From contig NC_090130.1 of the NCBI RefSeq assembly GCF_040581485.1, positions 23,329,918 to 23,393,917 of the forward strand: a DNA stretch of 64,000 nt, given 5' to 3'. This document shows positions 50,396-62,110 of the stretch, in pieces. The notes under the pieces are model-generated. The model worked only from the letters and a program-made list of their open reading frames with translations. It was not told the DNA's origin and did no database searches. The stretch's first letter is position 1, and each line of letters starts with the position of its first letter. This DNA comes from Linepithema humile (lineage: Eukaryota > Arthropoda > Insecta > Hymenoptera > Formicidae). The position numbers were made by a program, and so were the translations under genes.

Positions 50396-52768
50396 GCAAG
50401 CCGGCTCCCAATGCCTTCCTTCTGATTAGCATACAAGTTGACACTAGTCAATCATACTGAGCTGTAGACTTGTTCTGTAGTCCGCGATTATTGGATAAAT
50501 CAATAAGACAACGATAACAAGTTTGCTCTATTTTTTTGATAGTTCTATTTATATTTTTTAAAAATATTTTTGATAAACAAAATGATAGACAAAAAATTAA
50601 AAGTTATAGAAATTATATTAATTATTTCATTAAATTTTATGATTTCTTTCATTAAAATTGGATTAATTATATCAATTTACATATAATTAATAGACATAAT
50701 ATTTGAAATATATAACTTGATGCATTTTAGATAGAATATGTAGCAGACATATCTTATATACTTACCTATTTAATCTACTTATGTTAAATATTTATGTAAT
50801 TGTCACAAGCAACTACATATTATCCTTAGTTTTATTTTTCAATATTTTATCATTTTTTCACACATTCGATGACAAAAAAATTTATCAATTTTTTGCGAGT
50901 CGTATCATGAAAGTGCTTTCAATAGCTAGAACGCATCAGCGCGACATCGGACTCGCACGATAGTTACGGAATTTTCTTTAGTCAGCTCGCGTGGAGTTCC
51001 TTGCACTCTCTTTGTCTCTTTCAACGATCAATGCACCCGCGATTCCGTTTTCACCTTGTGGCCGAAGAGGACAGACGACACTTTGTGTGGCTGGCCGAGT
51101 AGTCTTTCGTCTTTCGTCATCGGATGCGTTCTTGGAAGTGCAACGGAGATGCGTCTTCGAGACCAGACGCGGCCGACGGTTTCTCCATAACATTGATTGT
51201 GTCTTATCAAAACTTCGTAAGCGTAACGAGCGTCAATCTCGCTTTTTCGCTTCTCGCACAGAACTTTGTCTCTATTTTTTATAAAAAAATTAAATTTAGT
51301 CCATGATTACAGTTTAATTATGGTTGGCGTATTGGAAAATATGATTGTTATTTTTCCCTTTATCGGATGTATGTCGCATAGTTATGAACGCATAAATTAC
51401 AAATTTTAATTTACATGGATTTAATATAGCACTCTATAAATATTATGATATGAATGTAACAAATAACAAATAATCCGTTTACGTAGAGTTAATATAAATG
51501 GACATAAAATGTAAATAACACGTAACATAAAATATATTAAAATGATTCTTTACATAGAATAAATTTATATTTACTGAGTATGGCATTGATGGCATATTAT
51601 TTATCCATACACGGCGAAAATTTTGTATAAAAAATTACTATGTACGACAGTAACCGCGGACCGAAAATTTTTGCTATGTTTCACATGTGAAAAACAGCAA
51701 ATATTTTTATAATTCCTTTATGGTCTGCGGCTACTGCTGTACATCGTATTTTTGATGTAAAAATTTTCTCCGCGTAGAAAATGTATGTTTTATCGTTCGT
51801 GTATTTATGAATATATTTTTTTTTATCTAATCTTGTTTGGCAATAGTTTCGACATGTGCACGCAAAAGGAAAAATATCCAAGAGAATGAATAAATAAAAA
51901 TAAAAATTGAACAGAAGATTATAACGTAAGGCTAAAATTGATTTGTGCGATTGTAGCAACTCCCATTTCTCTCTTCCGCTGCGTGACAATTTAAACCGTT
52001 AATTAAATTATCGTATATGATTACATTGATTATCGCATTAGGTTTACCTTATCTTTCGGCCACCACATGTAATGACTTGTAAACGTATAAAGGGTCTTCA
52101 TGAGGACTACCTCTTTCGGTCATGAACTAACGGAGGTCACGCGAGCTTACGTAAAAAGGCACGTATCTGGCTTTCGCGATCAAGTCAGGCCGAAGGCACA
52201 TTATTTATTCAACAGTCTCGTTCCACTTTGAGCTTTCCGCCATGCTCGTGCAAGTCTCCTGTACGAGTCAGAATGTAGAAGGGCTGAAAAGTAAAACGAG
52301 GAAGAAAAAGTCAGAGTAGAGGAAGAGTTTGGACATTCAAAATGTTCTTAAAGATTTATTATATTTCTTACGCTATCCTTTTACATCGCTCACAAGTCTG
52401 CCGTATTCAATGATTTATTATTTGAATTAGGAATTAATATACGGAGCACTTTAATTAGCTTGAAATTATTTTTATTTGTGAATGGAACTTTTTTAAGTAG
52501 GCACTTAAACTTTCTATTCGATTTTCTTTAAAAAAATACGTTTTAAAAAATTGTAGGATTTTCCATACTATAATATTAGCATACAAATCTTGATCAAGCT
52601 ACGCATTGTTGCGATTTCGTCATTACAATAAACCGCCCGCGATTCAGTATTCCTGTATTCGCCGCATTTACATTCTCGAGATGTAGCGTTACGATGTATC
52701 GTAAACCGCGAAAATCCAAGCGGAAATGATCTAACCGAAACAGCGAAGAATAGAGAGACGCGGATGGT

Positions 52769-52796
52769 CGCGCGCGCGCGCGCGCGCACACACACA
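52769..52796. repeat. (CG)9(CA)5 alternating microsatellite
   Basis: Twenty-eight nt of strictly alternating pyrimidine-purine: nine CG then five CA. Such tracts favour Z-DNA. It lies in a GC-rich patch of intron 3. Confidence 0.95.
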
Positions 52797-53167
52797 GCAA
52801 CGATCGGCAGAAAGGGAAGAAGAAAGAAAACAAGGGTGGTCGAGGAGGAAGAGAACTCGGCGGGCCCTAACGAAATTTTAATTAAATTTCATAATCTGGA
52901 GACGACGTTGTCTCGGGCATTGTGCACCAACTTAAGCCTTTGTCACGCAGTTGGCTGCAGCGGCGACTCGTTTTCGCGCGCACTCACGGAATATCGCGAG
53001 TGCACTCCTCGTTGCAATCGTCTCCCGTTTTTTTTCTCTTTCTCTCTTTCACTCTTGCTCACTATCGCATTCGCTGAGATGAATGTAACCACCGTCGCGT
53101 TGCATTTAATTAATTCCTCACCAATCCCCCGCCGCGGCGTCTCGACGTCGCTTATTTTATTCACATC

Positions 53168-53187
53168 TTTTTTTTTTTTTTTTTTTT
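53168..53187. repeat. T20 homopolymer
   Basis: Twenty consecutive T residues at the edge of a GC-rich patch. No retroposon body was recognised beside it. Confidence 0.9.
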
Positions 53188-54239
53188 GGTTTGTTATACG
53201 TGGTTAAATAGTCAGGCCTGTATGCCTAAATTCGATTAAAACTAGAATCGACGGCTGGCGCCGCGTTGCGCAGCGTGGGACAGCCACTTCCTGCGTCCTT
53301 AAGGCACGCAGTCAGGATTACCTTGATGAGCGATAAACGGCATATTTTTGGTCGAAAACAAGAAGAGTGAATGAATTACATATATTAGATGTGGAAATAT
53401 ATTCTCTCAAGAGTTTACGCAGAAAATAAAATTTTGTATATTAAACATTTAGATAATTTAATAAAAAATTAAATTGGGTGTTTAAATTAAATTAGAACTA
53501 GATATTTGAATCAAATTTAATTAGATATTGGATAGATTAAAATAGATTTATTGATATTACTATACGAAAGTATTGAATTTAAGAAAGTTCTAGAGAAATT
53601 CGAGAAGAATTTCACAAGATTCTCTTTAAAGATGCAATCCTTAAAACGAATCTTGTAAATCGAGAATCTGCTTTATTTTTACTTTTTACTTCTTGCATAT
53701 AGAAATGATTTTGAAAAATTGGCGTATTAATTATTTTTTGGTAATATATATTTTCAATGTATAGGTAATACTTGACCCATCTGTGATCCAATTAAATTAT
53801 TAAATGATTAAATGAATGAATGTATCGATAATCGATGGACGTATTTTGAACTCTGACGTATTTTCGTTTAAATTTAATAAAACTAGAAAAATGAGTTTAA
53901 AATGATATTCCATTGAAAAATATAAAGAGAGCATGATAAAAAATAAAATATAAGAAAAATTTTCAATTTTTAATTTGTTAATTAATTTTATGAAATATAT
54001 AATATTAAATTAAAATTTGTGCTTTTTTAAAATTAAAATAATTATATCAATAAATTATCAATCACAGTGTACATAATATCGATAATTGACACAAATCTCA
54101 AGAATTTTGGATTTTTGGATCACACTTGAATTGTAAATAACAGATTGCAAAACTGCTTGATGAAAAATATAGATGTAGTTTGAAAAAGGTAGAAAGGCAC
54201 GTTACGAAGTTTCTGATTAACAATATTTTAAGAGATTGT

Positions 54240-54720
54240 CACATGTTTATTTTTGCCCCTCCTGTGCGAATTTCAACCGGGAAGTTTCTCGAGTATTGCC
54301 ACGTGCCTCCTTGCCGAGAGCAAAACGACGAATCTTGAGAGAACCTTCTCCTCTCACCTCCCTTATGAATAAGGGGTGTGCGCGGTCCTATCTTCGGTGC
54401 GCGTCCCGAGAGGAGAATCTCGCAGTTAAATTCGCGCAAAGTACCGGCGGTGCTGCGCGATCCACAGGCGTGTGTGCTTTCACCCACGCACCTTTCTCGG
54501 AAGTATTGATTACTTTCCGCCTGTGGGAAGGAAGGGACGCGAACGAAGGTTGGGGTGGAGAAGAGGAGGCGGAGGAAGAGATGGAGAGGACGCAACAGAG
54601 AGGCTTGTGCTTTCTCTTTCTCATTCTCTCTCTTTTCTGACTCCATCGTGACGTCTTCGTCTCTCTTTTCTCTTTCCTTCACACACTCTATTTTGTACGT
54701 AATTGTTGTCACGGTTAGTT
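54240..54720. other. GC-rich patch
   Basis: GC-rich with a GA-rich run at 54525-54600 followed by CT-rich DNA. Minus-strand (178 codons) and plus-strand (134 codons) frames overlap fully and show no recognisable domain, so neither is called. Confidence 0.3.
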
Positions 54721-56120
54721 TTACTGTTAAGTCACCTTTGGGCACTATTTTATTCTTATTTTTTCTTTTTATCAACGATGAATTATAATAACAATTTCCA
54801 GAAAATTTATCTTAAAAACCAAACGGATCTATTTATTTATTCCTTTGCCGTACATGCATATATGTTTCTTTTGTTCCCTTGCTTTTTCCTTGATCGATAT
54901 GTTGCTAGGTTATATATACTATTTCTATTACGTACATTCACGTCCTTGCTATCGTCTTCGTACTTTCATTTCGCCAAAAGCCGTCGTCGATAGCGGCGCT
55001 CATCCACTGCGAAACGTAATTTTCGTATCTCAATTTGTTAAAGTCTAATCGAGAATTTCGACGATTGTCCAGTCGATTCTCCTCGACATCAAATATTCTA
55101 GGCAGGATTAGTTGGATAAGTCATTACTATGATGAGAAGAAAGTCGCATGCTTCATTCTTTGCAGTGGGTGACGTCTCCTTTAGAACACAATCACGCTAA
55201 TTGCCTTGAAATTGTCTAACGATGGTTCTTGCCATGACACTCGAGCGAAAACATTATTTACATATTTTTAATAAAAATTTGAAACCAATATGCGTTGTGT
55301 GTGAAAATGTATTAGTATATATGTTGTCAATATGAGAGAGAGAGCAATCTGCACTGGCATGCAGTTTCTTTTCGCCCGAAGAACTCTCTAAAATATCTGC
55401 AATTTTCGATAACGACCGCGGCTAATTATTAGCCTGACCGTGCTAGATTCTGTATCTGTGCCGTCGGCTACCGTTCATTATTTAGTCGGTGCAAAATCGG
55501 GAAATACTGATTGAGCTGCGAGACCGGCTATTATCCTCGTCGATATCTTTAGTGACATCGGTTGACCCATGATATAAGGGGATGGTCGATCAAAATTTAC
55601 TTCTGACCCAGATCCTTGTAAATAGTTTGTTAGTTCAATTTTCAAACTAATCCGTTGATTGAAATTTCAAACATAAAAAGAATTTCAACGAGTAAGAATT
55701 CCGTTTGCAAAGATCTAATCTTTATTGGAAAATTGATCCGTTAACGATGGTTGATTGATATCTGTAATAATCTCAATTAATTTGCTCATTTATTAAATCC
55801 AGATTAGCATTGTAAAATATTGACAGTTCTTCAAAAAGCAATGATTCAATCAGAGGCTGTATTACTGATAAATGCTTTTTCACTTTTGAACATGTGGAAA
55901 TAAATCTTCTGATATAATTTGCGAGTTGAAACGAACAGTCTTCTGTTCACTTTTCTCATTATTCATAGATATTTATGGATTATACTTTATATTCATATTT
56001 ATATTTGTATGCATATTTTTATTAATTTATCCTTTACATACGTCGATTTAATCTGTGTGCATGTAACTCAATATACAAAACACATCACATGATGTATATT
56101 TTAATATTTTGAATATTTTT

Positions 56121-56176
56121 TATATTACAAGGGATTACATAAAATTATAAATAAAATTCTATCTCGAATTCCAGAT
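56121..56176 (-). repeat. Dispersed repeat, copy A (inverted)
   Basis: The reverse complement reads GGAATTCGAGATAGAATTTT, then ATTTATAATTTTATGTAAT, matching copy B over nearly the whole core with a few substitutions. Best-preserved pair of the family. Confidence 0.65.
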
Positions 56177-57170
56177 CTGTAATTTACGAATTAGGAGTTT
56201 TAAGTGAGTCTAACTTTTAGATCGGATAAAGATCGAAACCGATTAATGAAGGGTAACAGAGGCGGGAATATACCGGATCAATCGCAGGTGGCGATGGCTG
56301 GGCCGTTTCCGAAAATAGCAGCGAAAGCCCAGATGGACGCGGAATAACACGCGAAGTGACGGGCCCATCTTCGTTATCAGTGTGCGCGCCGTCAATTTTC
56401 GTAAGCGCGAATCGGCCGGCCGGCGTGTGTAATCACTCTTTAGGCGGTAGGAGAACTTTCGGAGTCTCGCCGAATCGATCCGCATTCGTTCGGTCGTTCC
56501 CCGGCGAACCACCCGAGCGAATTCGCGACGGCGATTGCACGCGCGTGCTGCCGAATCGGCGCATCTTAAAGTGCGATGAGACCGAAGACGCTGCATACCT
56601 TTTACATGTGTCTCATGTGTGTCGTCTATGAAAAAGAATCTGCATTCTAATGTGAAAAAAAGTTGTTCATCAAATTTCATATTCAATTACATCGTTACAA
56701 TACAAAAATATCGATTGCAAATTGCTGCAACACATAGAAATGTTTCTCGTTTCAGTCCGCCGGTATGACATCTGACATTTGTACATGTGACACTTGCATC
56801 TGGTAGTCGTGTAATAAACGTTAAACAGTTTATTTATTTAGATATTACATTGAGAGAATTAAACAGAGATGTGATATAAATAAAACAAATTACTAGCGAC
56901 AGATTTGCATCTGTCCAATTAATAAGTAATGACTTTGACGTTTGAAAAGATGATTAATCTTTAACATATGTGTGAAATCAAACTCTGCATATTCAGCAAA
57001 TTAATATCCACTTAGCCATTGATTTGAATTATATACATATTGTAAAAAAATAAATCTAAATAATTGAAATATAATTAAAATTGTGTTTTTATCTTCTGTC
57101 CAAATTTGCTTTCTATTACTATTTACATTTCTTTAAATTATACATTTTATAAAGTTGACAGAAACTTATG

Positions 57171-57199
57171 ATTTTTATTCCTTTCTGTTGCAGGTAAGC
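57171..57199 (+). promoter_or_regulatory. Imp: Candidate recursive splice site (zero-length exon)
   Basis: A pyrimidine-rich tract (TTTTTATTCCTTTCTGTTG) ends in CAG at 57191-57193 and is followed at once by GTAAGC (57194-57199). A 3' splice site directly abutting a 5' splice site is the signature of recursive splicing in long insect introns. The site lies 22.6 kb after exon 3 and 14.5 kb after the alternative exon, inside an intron of over 29 kb. It was the best such match found by eye; other AG|GT sites lack a pyrimidine tract. Use in vivo is inferred. Confidence 0.55.
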
Positions 57200-57649
57200 A
57201 TATTTTGATGATTGTCATCTTTATAATGAGAAAACACAGAGTGTGATTAAATATCTAACAGGTATGATACAATCTGTTTTATTTAATCAGGAAATAGATA
57301 AGTATTTAGAAATAATACGGTTGAAATAGACAAAGAAACAGCCGTCACTATAAATTATCTGAGATTTGACAAGATTCTTGTCTTAAAAACTATTTTGCCC
57401 TCGTTTAATATTATTTCGAATCTAAGATAAGATTTAGTGTATCGATAATATTGATTTGATATTTAATTTTTCAATATTAATCTACTTTATAAAGTTCAGC
57501 TTTTCAAGAACATAGAAATTATATAAACAAGACGCGATATTGTTTTTATAATTCAGTTTTCATCAAATTATTCAATCTCTTTTCCCGAGCAATTTAACAT
57601 TGCCTTCCTATAACAAAAGAAACCCCAAATTTGAAAAAATTGACCGTGT

Positions 57650-58180
57650 TATAAACGATTGGTTTCGGCCGGCAATTTGGCGCGGCACAATGCGCAGACC
57701 TGTCCGTGCACAACTATTTCTCTCCGTCATTCTGAACCACCTTCCGCCCGGCCCCTCCCGCGCATCCTTTAGCTCCTTCAGTCTATATATTCGCTCGTTA
57801 TGGCGAGCGATGCGAGACCGCCAGCTGCGATAGACTCTATTCCGGGAATGAGCGAAGAAGCGGGACGCAAATTCATTAATCGATCGCGAGACGTCTCGGC
57901 CGCGTTTTCGACTAGCCGCGTCCTAGGACGATGCCGCTTCCCACCTGTCGCGCGCGTGCTCGCTCCTCCAGGATGTAGTCCTTGGGCCGATCGGCGTGCA
58001 ACCGACCGAACGATCGCGAATTTTGAAGAGCGTGCGAAAATTATCTAAGCGCACCGCTAGGCAAATGTTAAGACCGTCTATTGGGGAGGACAAAAGTCTC
58101 GGTGACAACAAAATTATCAGTTGGCCCACTTTTAGTGGTCAGAAATCGATTCCCAGATTAATTCTGCGGTTCCGATTTAA
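57650..58180. other. GC-rich patch
   Basis: Moderately GC-rich DNA with CpG. Frames of 60-82 codons lack recognisable domains. No gene is supported. Confidence 0.25.
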
Positions 58181-58429
58181 AGAATGAAAAGTATATATTA
58201 TATATGTGTATACATACGATTGACTGAGCGTTTCGGCTCAGAATTGTGGGTTTACGCGATCTATATCCACTTGTTTCGAAACCGATTAAGTTAGATGATT
58301 GTCAGTCGATAGCTCGTTATGTTATGTCATGTGAAAACCTAATTTATAAAAAAAGTGGAGGAAAATAATAATACTTTTAATGACATAAAAATATTTGGAT
58401 ACACAAGAAATAATGTGCGCGGTTGCGTG

Positions 58430-59330
58430 GGAGTGGAAAAAATCAGAACGTGATCCGGCTGGAATAACGAATCCAGCACGTTCAATCCCCGGGCTTGTAC
58501 ACTGGCCTTGAAATTTCGCTCTCGCTATCATCCCGGCCGCCCCATCGTCCCCTTCGACTCACTCGAAGGACGAGGGAGAGGAAAGAGCCGCGGAAGGGCG
58601 CGAGTAAACGAGCGAGAGAGCTCTGGTGGCTCTCCTCGTGATAAGTTTGTGCGGAGAGCGAGAGTATAAGCGCTGGTGGGGAGAAAGGGAGGGAGGAATG
58701 AGCGGCGACGAGAATACGAAAGAGAAAGGACACTGTGCTCTAGGCGAAGGATAGCAGGAGGATGACGATGGTCAAAGGGCGAAGAACGGGGGTAGGAGAG
58801 ACGGCAGAGAACCCAACGAGGAGGGAGTGAAAAGGAGTGGGGGGGGGGGAGAGGGAGGAGTAGAAGAGAGACGTGAGGAACGGATCCCGGTGGAGTCGTC
58901 GCCGCGGTGGCTGAAAGAGGGAGGGTCGTGGAGGAGGAAGGGACGTGCACGAGGGTCGCAGATGAGGGTGAAGGGCGCGACGAAGAGAGGTTCGCCACGC
59001 GCGTCCCGGGATAGAGAGGGTCGTTCATCCCCGGGTCAAGGTTACCCACCTCCTCGCGAATTTCACCCTCCTTGCGCCTCCTCCCTTGCGCCGGCAACGT
59101 GCCATTTACCATCGGTTTTAACCCCCTCTCCGCCCCTCTCGTCGCCTTTACCTTGTTACCCTCCACCTCCGTCAAGTCCCTTATTTTCCTACCTCGCGTC
59201 GCTACTGCTGCTGTAACCACCCCATCGATCCTTGTTTCCTTCTCCTTCACGGCACCTTTGCGGGCACCGCTTCCGCGTTCGTCCCTCGTAAATCCGTGAA
59301 GGAAACGTGAGACTATAAGCGTTTCCTCCG
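58430..59330. promoter_or_regulatory. Large GC island with purine-to-pyrimidine switch
   Basis: The + strand is strongly purine-rich from about 58560 to 59030, including a G run at 58839-58849, and pyrimidine-rich from 59040 to 59260. A 240-codon minus-strand frame spans the island but is Ser/Pro/Leu/Arg low-complexity with no domain, and its composition simply follows the DNA. The polarity resembles the Imp promoter. A third promoter, an enhancer or a non-coding transcript start are possible. Confidence 0.35.
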
Positions 59331-60804
59331 CGCGAGAATTAAATCGGGACTCGTGTGTCTGCGCTAATCCGCGGGATTGTGGATTTTCTGAGCTGACATG
59401 TGTTTATAACCCGCATCACGTTACGTCTTTCTCTATTTAACATTGATTAAAATGGGAACAATGTTTCTTTATTTCGTCTTTATATTTTCTTTTTTTGACA
59501 TTTGTCCAGCATTGTTATTTAGTGTCGTGATATGCTTTTATAATTTTCTTCAGCTTGAGATTTCTTAGCACAGAGATATGATTGAAATAATCGCGCGTAT
59601 GCTAAATTTAATATTAAGAATCAAATCATATTTTCTAAAATACTGAAATAAATACTTAAATATAACGGTTCAACTTTGAAGGTGAGAAATTTACGAGGTC
59701 GCAAGAATTTTATCAATTTTTTTTCAATTCTCTTCTTTCTCTCGCCGTCACGAGAAACTTAGAGTATCCAATGTCGAGACGATTCGCGTAGTGAAATTAA
59801 TGCGCAACGGGCGATCACCCGAGACGTTCCCGTAACACGTGCCCGGGCGACGAAACACCGGCATCACTTTGACGGACCTCTGGAGAGTCGTCGTGGTGGC
59901 AATGTCCGATTAGCTGGCCTGGAATTTCTTTCATAAAAATACAATTATCTCGAAATTGTCTAGTCATTGTTTTTAGGCATTTAAAACAAATCGATTCTGG
60001 CATTGCGTATCCTTATATGCCATTTGGCACGTTTTATCACACGAATTTAATCGCAATTTTTTCATAAAAAAATACTATGCAGCGGGGAATAATTTGCATG
60101 TATTACGCATATAAAACTTTTTTCCAATTAGTAATAAATACATTATTAAAATATTGAAAGAATTTTTTAAGTGACACAATTGAAGTTTGAAATTTAATTA
60201 TCGTTTGTCATGTAAATTTGAATTTTATCACTTTAAAGAATTTTTTTGTTAACTTGGATTTATACATGTTTATAGCAGACAAATGTTACTTCTCAGAGCA
60301 TATAGAATTTAACTTTGATATTAATTATAAGCTTTTTTTAATTACATAATTACCTAAACATGGCTGAATATATATATTTTATAGAGAAAAAGATTAACAA
60401 AAGTTCAACTCTCTTATTTTAGTGAAATTTTAATTCTTTGTCGCAATGTTGTATGTTCTTCTTCCTGCACTCATGTCAATTCGAGTGTATTCCCTTCGGC
60501 ATAATGCATAATTTGTAAATCTCAGGGATGGAAGGAGACCCTTCGTGGCGTGGCGTGGCGTTGTCGTAAACTCGCCCTTCTTCCTTATTTATCGCTCTCC
60601 GTATGTACTGGCGCTTCCCCCTCATCTCGTGGAGAGAGAGAAGAGAGAATTAAGAATGCATGCACTTTGCGTTTGTCTGCATCCACAGAATGCAGAGCGC
60701 TTAAAGATACCGGATCTCTCGCTAATTGCGATCTTCTATCGTTGCATTGTATATGAAAATTAAAGTAAACCGTTCTGCATATAAACAGAAAAAACTTATG
60801 CATA

Positions 60805-60895
60805 AAAATACGTAGATATTTACATATAGATATACGTATAAATACGTATACGTAGATACATAGATACGTGGATACGTAAAAATAGATATCAAAAT
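60805..60895. repeat. Degenerate TACGTAGATA-type microsatellite
   Basis: Repeated variants of TACGTA, GATA and TAGATACG units over about 90 nt. Confidence 0.7.
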
Positions 60896-61259
60896 CGGTA
60901 TACTGACGCTATTCAAAAGCTATTAATTGAATTATAATGAAATTGAAGCATGATTTGTAGCAACATGTGAAAATTATTCAGAATTTGTCGAAAGTAGAAA
61001 TATCCATGAATAACATTGCACAATCAATATTAATACATGAGTCAATTTAATAAATTAAAGCGCGCGGAATGTGGATCTATTCATAGCTTTCATGAAAAAT
61101 AAAATTAAATAAATTCCAACGATAAAATAAAAAAATATGAAATTTTGCATTTTTTAAATGAAACATTAACACATATTTAAAAGCATAATTCTAAAAATAA
61201 TCGTTTAAGAATAAATCATAAAGATACAAGACTACACAAAAGATTACACGATTAACATA

Positions 61260-61459
61260 CACAATATGTTTGAAAAATAACTAAATTTATTTAGTTTTAA
61301 TTTTTTGGATGAATGGACTGCTAATTAGTGGCATTTTGAAACTTTAAATTAATTTTAACAGATTTGATAAATAAATGTGAAGTTTCAAAGCACCACTAAT
61401 AGATAACGAATTTACTCAAAAAATAAAAAATTTGTTCTCATTATATTTCAAACATCCTG
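61260..61459. mobile_element. Foldback MITE, 200 nt, TA-flanked
   Basis: The left end CACAATATGTTTGAAAAATA and the reverse complement of the right end (CAGGATGTTTGAAATATA) match with few differences. Inner arms also pair: ATTAGTGGCATTTTGAAACT on the left against ATTAGTGGTGCTTTGAAACT from the right, three mismatches in 21. The element is thus nearly palindromic along its length. TA lies on both sides (61258-61259 and 61460-61461), as in mariner/Tc1 insertions. No transposase is encoded; it would need one in trans. Its end matches the element at 35757-35885. Confidence 0.7.
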
Positions 61460-61572
61460 TATAATCTCATATTTTTTATTTATTTATTTTTTTTTTTGAT
61501 AAATTCAATTGCGAGTTCTCCGTATAATCGAATTAAGAGAACAAATGCGTAATGTTCAACGAAGGATGAAGA

Positions 61573-62110
61573 ATGTCAACGGGGAATAAACAAAGAAGGA
61601 GAAAGAGAAAGAATGGGGCGGAAGGATGCGCGTCCCATTTCGGATATATGCAGCTCGCGTTATTCCGTATGATGTTTATGCGAAGGAGTCGAAGTCTTCC
61701 CCTTTTCGAAATAATGTCGCTTGATGCCAGCGGGAACGTAAGCGAGGGAGAATGCGCTCGCTTATTGCCTTAAATTGCTAATTGAGCTCAGGACCGACGC
61801 TGCCTTTCCACGTTATGCAGTCCTTTTCACCCTTCTTCTCTTTCTTCCCTCTCCTCTCTCACTCTCTCTCTCTCTCTCTCTCTCTTTTCTTTGATCTTTC
61901 TTTCTCTCTTTTTCTCGAATCTGCCGTCTACTTTCCCTATCGACTGCGGTATGTATCTGCCTCTTCTCCGTCGCCCTTCTTCCTCCCCGACTTCGACTTC
62001 CTCGATGCCTATTGTCGACCATGCCAGACCCTCCCCGATTGGAGACGAAGAGGGTGCGTCTGGCTGTTGCGTAAGGTTCCGATGGAATTTCAGCGGTGCA
62101 TTCAGTGACA
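61573..62110. other. GC/CT-rich patch
   Basis: Purine-rich at 61585-61625, then a (CT)n tract at about 61850-61915 and further pyrimidine-rich sequence. Frames of 60-108 codons on both strands are low-complexity and overlap each other. No gene is supported. Confidence 0.3.

Noticed and set aside
58528..59250. 240-codon minus-strand frame
   Set aside because: Composition follows the purine/pyrimidine switch of the island; no domain or splice context supports a protein.
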